A stretch of DNA of 7,971 nt from Methanotrichaceae archaeon (GCA_013329455.1 DUKF01000193.1:1-7971), one strand, 5' to 3'; shown: positions 1-6,084, numbered from the stretch's first letter. Numbers and translations: made by a program. Notes: generated from the letters alone by a model not told the origin.

Positions 1-1073
1 TCGGTGAGGGTGTCGGTGTAGATCTCGTCGGGGTCGTCGGCCAGCTGAAGATGCAGGTCGTAGGGCATCAGCTGGTCGACCCCCATCTTCGCCCTCCTGA
101 ACTCGTGGTACCCGACAAAGTCCCCTTTCCTCTCCTTGAAGACGGAGTTCATCTCTTCTATCTGCTCTTCTGAGAGGTAGCTCTCGAACATCTTGGCGGC
201 GTAAGCATCAGAGTAGTTCAGCTCCCGGTTCACCAGGTCGTCTTTATTTGCCTTCTGGAGGTAGAGGGCCGCCATTTTGTCCGACTCGTTGATGAGGTGG
301 TAGAACCTCCTGTCGTAGCAGATCTTCCTGTTCTCTCGATTTGAATCGGTGGCGAGGAGCTTGTAGTAGGATTGGGCGTTGATCGGGTACTCCTGTCCGT
401 CGGTGAGGGTGATGTTTCCGGCGACGGTGACGTTGTTTGTGATCTCCTTCATAGCCTGGGTCTCAAGCTTCATCCGAAGGTCTGCGATCTCGGCTATGAA
501 GGCGGCGTGGGTCTCGTTTCGCGGCCTGTGGTCTGCGTATCGGATGTAGGTGTTTTCGAGATACGTTCTGTATTTTTCGAGCCCTGGTTCCTGCCCAAAG
601 AGCTCTTCCCACTCCTCTTTAGAGTGGGACTTGAGCTTTATCTCCGCGAAAGATGTGGTTTTGTAATAGTCGGTGTAAAATGTCTGGATATCGGAGATGA
701 AGGTCTCAAAGAACTCGTCGTTGACGTTGAGGCTGTTTTGGGCGGAAACGTAGGATGAGAGACGGTCGAGGGATACGGAGAGGTTCTTCTCGTCTTCCAG
801 GTACCCCAGAAGGACCGTGCCATTGAGGTCTTCGAACTCGGGCCGGTAGGTCTGGTTGATATTCTCAGCTTCCAGCTTCATGCGGTCGAATTCCAAAGTT
901 GCCTCATCTCTGTTCTCGAAGAGAAAAGAGAGGTTCCAGCACGTGGTGACTTTCTCGACATCCAGCTGAGAGGCCGGTTTGGGTGCCTCTTCGCCGGCGG
1001 GTTCCGCTCCAAAAGGCGCAGCCATGAAAATCACCGTCGCAACAAATATTCCTGCCAGGATATTAACCTTCAT
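1..1073 (-). CDS. Secreted M3-family oligoendopeptidase F-like metallopeptidase, N-terminal part (truncated by window edge)
   Basis: This minus-strand reading frame is open for 357 codons from an ATG at 1073 and runs off the left edge, so the C-terminal half is missing. It starts with a signal peptide (lysine at residue 2, hydrophobic residues 4-21, likely cleavage near A23), followed by an E/P/A-rich linker. The body matches the N-terminal helical part of M3B oligoendopeptidase F: a Trp-Asn-Leu..Leu-Phe motif shortly after the linker, a Leu-Ser-Glu-Glu-Gln helix, and a Pro-Tyr-Asp-Leu motif at 337-340 that in this family precedes the catalytic domain. The zinc-binding HEXXH motif would lie outside the window, so activity cannot be judged. 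About nine N-X-S/T sequons fit an exported, glycosylated protein; classic PepF is cytoplasmic. A GGTG Shine-Dalgarno at 1081-1084, seven bases before the ATG, supports the start. Family call is fairly secure; substrate is unknown. Confidence 0.8.
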   Translation of the reverse strand, partial: MKVNILAGIFVATVIFMAAPFGAEPAGEEAPKPASQLDVEKVTTCWNLSFLFENRDEATLEFDRMKLEAENINQTYRPEFEDLNGTVLLGYLEDEKNLSVSLDRLSSYVSAQNSLNVNDEFFETFISDIQTFYTDYYKTTSFAEIKLKSHSKEEWEELFGQEPGLEKYRTYLENTYIRYADHRPRNETHAAFIAEIADLRMKLETQAMKEITNNVTVAGNITLTDGQEYPINAQSYYKLLATDSNRENRKICYDRRFYHLINESDKMAALYLQKANKDDLVNRELNYSDAYAAKMFESYLSEEQIEEMNSVFKERKGDFVGYHEFRRAKMGVDQLMPYDLHLQLADDPDEIYTDTLT

Positions 1074-1130
1074 TGTTCAACACCGTCTCCCTTATGCTGA
1101 TAAGTTCGAACTCATTTTGATCTGGCAGAC

Positions 1131-1142
1131 TACTTAAATTTT
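1131..1142 (-). promoter_or_regulatory. Putative TATA box for the M3 peptidase gene
   Basis: On the minus strand this reads AAAATTTAAGTA, close to the archaeal TATA consensus. It would place transcription start near 1110, giving a leader of about 37 nt that includes the GGTG ribosome site. Judged by eye only. Confidence 0.45.
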
Positions 1143-1248
1143 CGTCTCCAAAATCCCCGGTCTACATCTGAGAATTCGACGTTGAGCATGATTTTTGCCC
1201 GAGATAGACCTTGTACAATTCTGCATATATGGCCAACTCCTCGGGAGA

Positions 1249-1313
1249 TGATCAGAACCGGAGCGGCTTCAGAGCCTGACCTGCTTCAGGGCGGTGCTGG
1301 ATCGTCCTGATCA
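1249..1313 (-). repeat. Imperfect inverted repeat at the 3' end of the aminotransferase gene
   Basis: Arms TGATCAGAAC (1249-1258) and GTCCTGATCA (1304-1313) pair at nine of ten positions. The right arm contains the aminotransferase stop codon. Inside lies a smaller CCTGA/TCAGG hairpin (1275-1279 with 1286-1290). The RNA could fold into a structured 3' end, but no T-run follows on the minus strand, so it is not a classic terminator. Each arm contains the palindrome TGATCA, which makes a chance match easier. Confidence 0.3.
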
Positions 1314-2459
1314 GCCTTCCTCCAGATTCTCCAAATACCGCTCGATTCTGTCGAGGCCCTCGGCGATATTCTCAATCGAGTTAGCGTAAGAGAACCTGAG
1401 GTAGCCCTCGCCGTTCTCGCCGAAGTCAACGCCTGGGGTCACGCCGACGTGGGCTTTTTCCAGGATATCGAAGGCGAGGTTATACGAGTCGCCCGAGAGG
1501 TGCCTGGCGTTGACGAAGACGTAGAAGGCGCCCGTGGGCTCCACGACGATCCCAAAGCCCAGTTCTCTCAGCCGTTTGATCATGAACCGTCGCCTCTCGT
1601 CGTAGATCCGCCTCATCCGGCTGACGTCCTCCCTGGTCTCCTGGAGAGCTGCGATTCCCGCCCTCTGGACGGCGGAGTTGGCGCAGATGAAGAAGTTCTG
1701 CTGCATCTTCTGGATCGGCCTTATGAATTCGGGCGGCGCGATCAGGTAGCCGAGACGAAGGCCCGTCATGGCGTAGAGCTTGGAAAAGCCGTTCAAGACT
1801 ATGGCATCGTCGGTGAACTCCAGGATCGAGTGTTCCTTGCCCTCATAGACGAGGCCGTGATAGATCTCGTCGGATATCACCCGGGGCGAGAGCTCGGCGA
1901 TCGCCCGCATCCTTCCAGCGGAGAGGACGTTTCCCGTCGGATTTGAGGGCGAGTTGATGAAGACAGCCCGGGTCCGATCGGTGATCTTCTCGGCGATCGC
2001 CTCCGCCCGCAGCTGAAAGCCATCCTCCTCGCTGACCGGGACGGGAACCGGCACCCCGCCAGCAAACCGAATGAAGTTTGGGTAGCAAGCGTAGCCGGGG
2101 TCGGAGATGATCACCTCGTCGCCCGCCTCAAGAAGCGCAGCGAAGACGAGCATCATGGCTGGAGACGTCCCCGAGCCGACGACGATTCTATCAGCTTCAA
2201 CAGAGACGCCGTACCGAACATTGTAATGCTCGGCGATCGCCTCCCGAAGCTCGGGGTCGCCGAGGCTGTGGGTGTAGTGGGTGTGCCCCTCCTCCAGGGC
2301 CCTTTTCACCGCCTCGCAAACCGGGGCGGGAAGGTCGAAGTCGGGCTCGCCCACTTCCAGGTGGACGACGTCGATCCCCTGTTTCTCCATCGCCCTGGCG
2401 CGCTCCAGAACGTCCATCACCAAAAAGGGCGTCATCTCCTCTGCTCGTCTCGAAATCAT
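1311..2459 (-). CDS. Class I/II PLP-dependent aminotransferase (AspC/PatA-like, fold type I)
   Basis: A complete 382-residue enzyme of normal family length, expected to be cytoplasmic and to move an amino group between an amino acid and a 2-oxo acid using pyridoxal phosphate. Landmarks are in order: Gly-Glu-Pro-Asp-Phe at 37-41; the cofactor-side loop GSGTSP at 95-100; SPSNPTG at 170-176 with N173; D197 and Y200, which in this fold contact the PLP ring; the Schiff-base lysine K227 in SKLYAMTGLRLGY with phosphate-binding R235; and R355, the usual alpha-carboxylate arginine. All key residues are present, so it should be active. An AGGAG at 2469-2473, nine bases before the ATG, supports the start. 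It follows the TPR gene by 66 bp and probably has its own promoter. Substrate (aspartate, alanine, aromatic or other) cannot be read from motifs, so no symbol is given. Confidence 0.93.
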   Translation of the reverse strand: MISRRAEEMTPFLVMDVLERARAMEKQGIDVVHLEVGEPDFDLPAPVCEAVKRALEEGHTHYTHSLGDPELREAIAEHYNVRYGVSVEADRIVVGSGTSPAMMLVFAALLEAGDEVIISDPGYACYPNFIRFAGGVPVPVPVSEEDGFQLRAEAIAEKITDRTRAVFINSPSNPTGNVLSAGRMRAIAELSPRVISDEIYHGLVYEGKEHSILEFTDDAIVLNGFSKLYAMTGLRLGYLIAPPEFIRPIQKMQQNFFICANSAVQRAGIAALQETREDVSRMRRIYDERRRFMIKRLRELGFGIVVEPTGAFYVFVNARHLSGDSYNLAFDILEKAHVGVTPGVDFGENGEGYLRFSYANSIENIAEGLDRIERYLENLEEG

Positions 2460-2513
2460 GTCGTGGGGCTCCTGATTGTGGTATCTGGGTTGATAGTTGC
2501 GATTCTTCTCACG

Positions 2514-2521
2514 ATTTATTC
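2514..2521 (-). promoter_or_regulatory. Possible TATA box for the aminotransferase gene
   Basis: The minus strand reads GAATAAAT in the 66-bp gap after the TPR gene, which would give a leader of about 30 nt. A second A/T-rich stretch overlaps the TPR stop codon (about 2524-2535) and is an alternative. The gap is A/T-rich overall, so this is a weak call. Confidence 0.3.
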
Positions 2522-2525
2522 GCTT

Positions 2526-4196
2526 TTATTTTTCGAATATCAATTGGCTTTTAGCTTCGATAGATCGATGCTCGGTACTCATCTCAAACTCAACCGTACC
2601 CATTTTAAATCTCGTCAATTGGTTAAATAACAGCACAAATGCCATTAAAGCAATTAAAAATGTAGATTGACTTACAAATAAAGTATCAGAAAGCTTAGAA
2701 ATCCAAAATAAATAGAATAATAGTATGATATATCCAAGTATCCTCGCCGCAAATATTTTCTGAATGTCGGAGATTTCTGGCAGATCTTTTCTTTTCTCAA
2801 TTACTCTAAGATTGCGAATCGCTTTTACGTTTAAGGGATCGAGTTCTGCGGCTTTTTTGAATTCTATTTTTGCATCATTATATCGTCTCAATTTTGTGTA
2901 TGTCCATCCGAGGTTGTTATGCATTTCAGATTTTGTAGGATTTTCTATTGAAGCTGGCCGTCCCCATAGCGCGGCCAGGTATTTACCTTCTGCTTCTTCA
3001 AAATAACACTCATCCGCAAGTATGTCAGCAAGCGTTGCAAGTGCATGAGGGTTCCATTGATCAATTTGAAGGGCTGTTCTCGCTTCTTTTTCAGCTTCCG
3101 AAAACCTCGAACCTTCCCTCAAGATAATCGCATAGTTATTGTGAGCTTCTATCAATTTGGGAGCATATTGTATGGCTTTTTTGTATTGCGCTTCAGCCTC
3201 TTCTTTTCGACCCAGATCTGTGAGCAGGTCTGCGTAATTGTAGTATACACCAGCAAATGTTGGATCTAGCTTAATCGCTTTTTTGTGATGTTCTTCAGCC
3301 TCTTCTTTTCGACCCAGATCTCTGAGCAGGATTGCGTAATTGATGTGAGCAATTGCAAATTTTGGATCTAGTTCGATCGCTTTTTTGTAATGCTCTTCTG
3401 CCTCTTGATTTCGACCCAGATCTGTAAGCAAATTTGCGTAATTGTTGTGGAAGACTGCTGCTTTAGGGGCCAGCTCAATCGCTTTTTTGTAATGCTCTTC
3501 AGCCTCTTGATTTCGACCCAGACCTGTAAGCAGATGTGCGTAATTGATATAAGCTTCTGCATATTCCGGGTCTAATTCAATCGCTTTTTTATATTGGCTT
3601 TCTGCTGCATCCATTCCTCCAAAATATTTGAGTAAGTTTGCATAATTGTTGTGGAAGACTGCTGTTTTAGGGGCCAGCCCAATCGCTCTTTTGTAATGCT
3701 CTTCAGCCTCTTCTTTTCGTCCTAAATACAAGTCTAGAAGGACTGCATAGTTGTTGTGAGCGACCGCATATTTCGAGTCTAGCTCGATCGCTTTTTTATA
3801 TTGATTTTCGGCCTCTTCATATCTAGCCAAATCTCGGAGCAGGTTTGCGTAATTGTTGTGGACGGCGGCATGTTTCGGGTCTATATCAATTGCTTTTTTA
3901 TAGTAAATTTCCGAGCTTTTGAATTTTCCGATGAACTGAGCCGCAATACCTGCATTGTAGTAGGCACTCGCTTTTTCAGCACCTTCCAAACCTTGAGCCG
4001 CTGCAAGTGAGAGAATATACGCAAAAACATGAATCCCATTATTGCCAGCTTCGGCGGATAGCCCCTTAAGCTCCTTTGCAGCTATTCCCATCTTCTGCGC
4101 CAGCTTGGCGGCCTGGTCCACGCAGACATCCAGATCGCCCTTATCGATGCAGGGGGCGAGCCTCTCCTGAAATTCTTTTAGCTTTTCTTCCACCAT
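2526..4196 (-). CDS. TPR-repeat protein with two C-terminal transmembrane segments
   Basis: A 556-residue protein. Residues 1-75 form a helical N-terminal region I do not recognise. Residues 76-457 hold ten to eleven tetratricopeptide repeats of about 34 residues, with the typical NNYA.LL..LGR.EEAE.HYKKAIELDP pattern; the cleanest are 110-143, 144-178 (one extra residue), 179-212, 213-246, 247-280, 281-314, 315-348 and 349-382. Two hydrophobic segments follow at about 484-500 and 506-524, then a polar tail of about 30 residues. TPRs are protein-binding scaffolds, so this is probably a membrane-anchored adaptor; its partner is unknown. No clear Shine-Dalgarno precedes the ATG at 4196; a TATA-like box at 4221-4230 suggests a nearly leaderless mRNA. 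The gene is far more AT-rich than its neighbours, especially toward its 3' end (16 of 60 bases G/C at 2641-2700), while the first 60 or so codons look host-like. Transfer or fusion is plausible. Confidence 0.9.
   Translation of the reverse strand: MVEEKLKEFQERLAPCIDKGDLDVCVDQAAKLAQKMGIAAKELKGLSAEAGNNGIHVFAYILSLAAAQGLEGAEKASAYYNAGIAAQFIGKFKSSEIYYKKAIDIDPKHAAVHNNYANLLRDLARYEEAENQYKKAIELDSKYAVAHNNYAVLLDLYLGRKEEAEEHYKRAIGLAPKTAVFHNNYANLLKYFGGMDAAESQYKKAIELDPEYAEAYINYAHLLTGLGRNQEAEEHYKKAIELAPKAAVFHNNYANLLTDLGRNQEAEEHYKKAIELDPKFAIAHINYAILLRDLGRKEEAEEHHKKAIKLDPTFAGVYYNYADLLTDLGRKEEAEAQYKKAIQYAPKLIEAHNNYAIILREGSRFSEAEKEARTALQIDQWNPHALATLADILADECYFEEAEGKYLAALWGRPASIENPTKSEMHNNLGWTYTKLRRYNDAKIEFKKAAELDPLNVKAIRNLRVIEKRKDLPEISDIQKIFAARILGYIILLFYLFWISKLSDTLFVSQSTFLIALMAFVLLFNQLTRFKMGTVEFEMSTEHRSIEAKSQLIFEK
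3153..3869 (-). repeat. Tandem DNA repeats encoding the TPR array (about 102-bp period)
   Basis: Seven consecutive units of 102 bp (one of 105 bp) encode residues 110-348 of the TPR protein. The best conserved parts encode the YKKAIELDP and NNYANLL helices and recur as near-identical DNA. These are coding repeats, not a CRISPR array: there are no unique spacers, and divergence falls mostly in ways that keep the TPR consensus. Confidence 0.85.
3431..3712 (-). repeat. Pair of 78-bp near-identical segments 204 bp apart within the TPR gene
   Basis: Positions 3431-3508 and 3635-3712 agree at 73 of 78 bases by direct comparison. The 204-bp spacing equals exactly two TPR units, so the array probably grew at least once by duplicating a two-repeat block. 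The encoded matching peptides centre on AVFHNNYANLL at residues 179-189 and 247-257. Confidence 0.8.
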
Positions 4197-4220
4197 GTCC
4201 GTCTCATGGAACGTCTTTCA

Positions 4221-4230
4221 ACTTAAAATC
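4221..4230 (-). promoter_or_regulatory. Putative TATA box for the TPR gene
   Basis: The minus strand reads GATTTTAAGT. With the usual archaeal spacing of about 26 bases, transcription would start near 4199, only a few bases before the ATG at 4196. This implies a leaderless or very short-leader mRNA and fits the absence of a good ribosome binding site. Confidence 0.45.
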
Positions 4231-4303
4231 CTTTCCACCTTTCTCACCAATAGCTTGCTCAGGCGGTTTTCGAGGGCGATGAACTCCAAAAGAAATGGCG
4301 ATT

Positions 4304-4639
4304 CTACCTTTCCTCCTCCGCCTTCACCCCCACCTTCAGCTGGGCCTCGATCAGGTCGTCGAGAAAGCTCCTCCTCACCTCCTGAGCATAATCCCAGAGG
4401 TCGGGACCGCAGACCTCGCACTCCCGCGCCCGCACCTCCATCACACTGACCAGGTCAAGAAGCGAGCCGTACATAAGCGGCGCCGCCTGCCGGAGCCTCG
4501 CGTCGAAGGAGCTGGCGGCATATTTTTCTGGCGAGATCAACTTGCAGCCGCCGGGGTCGTCCCAGGCCATGCAACTCTGCCGAAGGCAGGTTCTCTCCAC
4601 GAAGGGGCAGGCTTTTCCCTCCTTTTCTTGATGCGTCAT
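4304..4639 (-). CDS. Small cysteine-rich protein, possible metal-binding, function unknown
   Basis: A 111-residue protein beginning MTHQEKEG. The start is chosen at 4639 because AAGGTGA (4648-4654) lies eight bases upstream; the frame stays open to an earlier ATG at 4765, but that extension would span the likely promoter and has no ribosome site. Six cysteines occur: C11, C18, C23 and C32 in a CPF-x4-C-x4-C-x8-C arrangement near the N-terminus, and a CxxC pair at C74/C77. Such spacing suggests zinc or an iron-sulfur cluster, which is inference. The C-terminal part is helical and charged. No signal peptide or membrane segment is seen, so it is probably cytoplasmic. I recall similar CPF...C...C motifs in small methanogen proteins of unknown role but cannot name a family. 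It sits 107 bp upstream of the TPR gene, transcribed in the same direction; a functional link is unproven. Confidence 0.75.
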   Translation of the reverse strand: MTHQEKEGKACPFVERTCLRQSCMAWDDPGGCKLISPEKYAASSFDARLRQAAPLMYGSLLDLVSVMEVRARECEVCGPDLWDYAQEVRRSFLDDLIEAQLKVGVKAEEER

Positions 4640-4684
4640 TATTTCCGTCACCTTTGAACGAATGAGTCCGATGTGTCGATAGTT

Positions 4685-4697
4685 ATTGATGATCAAT
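4685..4697. promoter_or_regulatory. Palindrome, possible operator of the cysteine-rich gene
   Basis: ATTGAT-G-ATCAAT is a perfect 6-bp inverted repeat around one base. It lies between the putative TATA box (4699-4707) and the predicted start site (near 4677) of the minus-strand gene, where a bound repressor would block transcription. A regulator is not identified. Confidence 0.4.
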
Positions 4698-4698
4698 C

Positions 4699-4707
4699 GT
4701 ATATGTG
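4699..4707 (-). promoter_or_regulatory. Putative TATA box for the cysteine-rich gene
   Basis: The minus strand reads CACATATAC. It would give a leader of about 37 nt containing the AAGGTGA ribosome site at 4648-4654. Confidence 0.4.
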
Positions 4708-4789
4708 ACTTTTTCTTCGATGTTGAGGGCTGCATCCCAGTAAAAAGAGCAAAGGGACTTTTCAATCCAGGATGGATGAAATGGGCGAT

Positions 4790-4824
4790 ATTGAGCCATT
4801 TTGGCGAAATCTATGGGTCTCAAT
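4790..4824. repeat. Imperfect inverted repeat in the divergent region
   Basis: ATTGAG (4790-4795) plus CCAT (4796-4799) pairs with ATGG (4813-4816) plus CTCAAT (4819-4824); two bases (4817-4818) bulge and the loop is 13 nt. It lies about 46 bp upstream of the propeller TATA box, so it could be an activator site or be without function. Confidence 0.35.
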
Positions 4825-4870
4825 CCCAAAAAGCAGATTTTCGCTGAAGACCGTGAGGACCGAGCAGGAC

Positions 4871-4880
4871 AAAATTTTAA
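4871..4880 (+). promoter_or_regulatory. Putative TATA box for the first propeller gene
   Basis: AAAATTTTAA in an otherwise mixed-composition stretch is the best TATA-like box upstream of 5041. Transcription would start near 4902, giving an untranslated leader of about 140 nt. No better box is seen closer to the gene. Confidence 0.45.
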
Positions 4881-4922
4881 GTAAAAAGCCGATCAATAAT
4901 AGAAGCTAATTGTGTCTTGCGA

Positions 4923-4939
4923 ACGGATCTAGGATCCGT
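4923..4939 (+). promoter_or_regulatory. Hairpin in the leader of the first propeller gene
   Basis: ACGGATC-TAG-GATCCGT forms a perfect 7-bp stem with a 3-nt loop about 20 nt after the predicted transcript start. It could stabilise the 5' end or take part in control. It does not match a riboswitch I recognise. Confidence 0.4.
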
Positions 4940-5040
4940 CGATCTGAGCTGTCGACCAAAAATGTTCGGGCTGGTTTACGGTACGGCTGTGTCATGCCTT
5001 GCTGCATCTCAGTCCGTCCGAATATGGGGGTTAATTGAAA

Positions 5041-5973
5041 ATGAAATCGACCTTTGCAGCGGCGGTCCTTGCTCTATTTTTGCTGGCATCGCCGATCTAT
5101 GCGGCTGACGCCGCCTCTGCCCAGCAGATGAAAGCCCAGCCCATCGTGGAGATGAAGCCAGGCACGATGGCCGTTTTGGAGAGATTCGTCCCGATCTACT
5201 ACGCCGACGGATACCAGTCCAGAGGATCGGTCTATTACGCCACCAGCAGCAGCGCTCCTGACAACATCATCTACACGAGGCCCTCGGGCAACCTCTACAG
5301 CTTCACCTTCCACCCGGGGATTTCTGAGAAGCTCTACTACGCCAACTCAAACCAACGCAACATTTACATGACCGCTGAGACCGGGTCGGGCTGGTCTGCG
5401 GAGACGACCATCTTCACCCACACCACCTACGTGAGGGACATCGCCTTCGCCTTCGACCAGAACGGCGACATCGGCCTCTACTTCAGCGAGGCCACCGGCG
5501 CTGGCAGCGACGGCAAGATCTACAGGATCGATACCAGCGGCTCTGCCGTCCCCTTCTACACTGTGAAGCTCTCTGACGTTGAAGGTTTCTGGCGAGGCGA
5601 CTTCGCCTTCGACCATGATGGAAACCTCTACCTGAGCTCAGGAAACCACATCCCTGCGAGCATATACAAGGCCAGCAGCGGAACCGAGTTTGTGACCGAG
5701 ATATTCCAGTCGCATACCGGCCCCATAGCAGGGCTCGTCTACAGAGACGGATACCTCTACTACGCTGACTGGGGCCAGAACATCTACCGCCTCGACCTCA
5801 GCAGCATGACGAGCACCGTCTACTACACCAACCCGAGCAGAACGTGGCTCTCTGACGTCGGCTTCAGGGGGAGGATGGACTCTCCTGGAAGCAGACCGAC
5901 GGTTGGAAGATACATGCCATCCATATCAACGCCGGTCTTAGTTACGGATAAACTGAGGCTGACGACCAAGTGA
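5041..5973 (+). CDS. Secreted beta-propeller protein, short paralogue (no CARDB domain)
   Basis: A 310-residue protein with a signal peptide (residues 1-21, cleavage after IYA). The rest looks like a beta-propeller of the SMP-30/NHL/YWTD type: blade-like units of roughly 45 residues end in LYYANSNQRNIYM (98-110), GLYFSEATGAGSDGKIYRI (145-163), NLYLSSGNHIPASIYK (195-210) and LYYADWGQNIYRLDL (239-253). No catalytic residues are recognised; propellers usually bind ligands or proteins, so a surface or S-layer-associated role is inferred. The ATG at 5041 is preferred over TTG at 5035 because the GGGGGT at 5026-5031 is well spaced only for the ATG. It is a clear paralogue of the next gene: 18 of 28 residues are identical between 183-210 here and 192-219 there. 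It ends after a short tail, about where the extra domain of the paralogue begins. Confidence 0.85.
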   Translation: MKSTFAAAVLALFLLASPIYAADAASAQQMKAQPIVEMKPGTMAVLERFVPIYYADGYQSRGSVYYATSSSAPDNIIYTRPSGNLYSFTFHPGISEKLYYANSNQRNIYMTAETGSGWSAETTIFTHTTYVRDIAFAFDQNGDIGLYFSEATGAGSDGKIYRIDTSGSAVPFYTVKLSDVEGFWRGDFAFDHDGNLYLSSGNHIPASIYKASSGTEFVTEIFQSHTGPIAGLVYRDGYLYYADWGQNIYRLDLSSMTSTVYYTNPSRTWLSDVGFRGRMDSPGSRPTVGRYMPSISTPVLVTDKLRLTTK

Positions 5974-5975
5974 TC

Positions 5976-6014
5976 CGAGGGATGCTGAGCCGATCCCTCG
6001 CTTCATCTCTTTTT
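5976..6014 (+). terminator. Hairpin with T-rich tail between the two propeller genes
   Basis: CGAGGGAT (5976-5983) and ATCCCTCG (5993-6000) form a perfect 8-bp stem with a 9-nt loop three bases after the stop codon, followed by a pyrimidine-rich tail ending in a five-T run (6010-6014). This looks like an intrinsic terminator or attenuator. The T-run overlaps the putative TATA box of the next gene. Confidence 0.55.
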
Positions 6015-6018
6015 AATC
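6010..6018 (+). promoter_or_regulatory. Possible TATA box for the second propeller gene
   Basis: TTTTTAATC lies 67 bp before the ATG at 6085 and would give a leader of about 45 nt. The weak consensus and the overlap with the terminator tail make this uncertain; read-through from the first propeller gene is the alternative. Confidence 0.3.
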
Positions 6019-6084
6019 TGAAAATCGCCAGAGAAACGAATGCCGATCGTGAACGTCAATTCAACTTATCCGGTGGACTGAACC

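Larger units (their letters stand above)
4640..5040. other. 401-bp divergent intergenic region with promoters and palindromes
   Basis: This gap separates the minus-strand cysteine-rich gene from the plus-strand propeller gene. It holds a TATA-like box for each direction (4699-4707 minus, 4871-4880 plus), a palindrome at 4685-4697, a larger imperfect inverted repeat at 4790-4824, and a hairpin in the propeller leader at 4923-4939. The word GATCAAT occurs just downstream of both TATA boxes (4691-4697 and 4891-4897). I see no convincing gene here. Confidence 0.6.

Noticed and set aside
372..758. Plus-strand open frame of 128 codons
   Set aside because: It lies fully antisense to the M3 peptidase frame, has no recognisable domain, and its V/G/D-rich composition is the kind produced by reading the complement of a GC-rich gene.
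1449..1946. Plus-strand open frame of 165 codons
   Set aside because: It is antisense to the aminotransferase, whose catalytic motifs are all intact in the other frame.
2226..2630. Plus-strand open frame spanning the start of the aminotransferase and the end of the TPR gene
   Set aside because: It is antisense to two well-supported genes, and its hydrophobic stretch comes from the AT-rich intergenic gap.
3153..3869. Regular repeats resembling a CRISPR array
   Set aside because: The 102-bp period is in frame and encodes TPR units, and there are no unique spacers.
4640..4765. N-terminal extension of the cysteine-rich protein to an ATG at 4765
   Set aside because: The extension has no ribosome site, crosses the putative TATA box and palindrome, and the internal ATG at 4639 has an excellent Shine-Dalgarno.
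5035..5037. TTG as start of the first propeller gene
   Set aside because: It would leave only about three bases after the GGGGGT ribosome site; the ATG two codons later has normal spacing and gives the same signal peptide.
4961..5108. Upstream open frame from ATG 4961 overlapping the start of the first propeller gene
   Set aside because: It has no Shine-Dalgarno and no recognisable product, and its overlap runs in another frame of a clear signal peptide. A regulatory uORF cannot be excluded but has no positive support.
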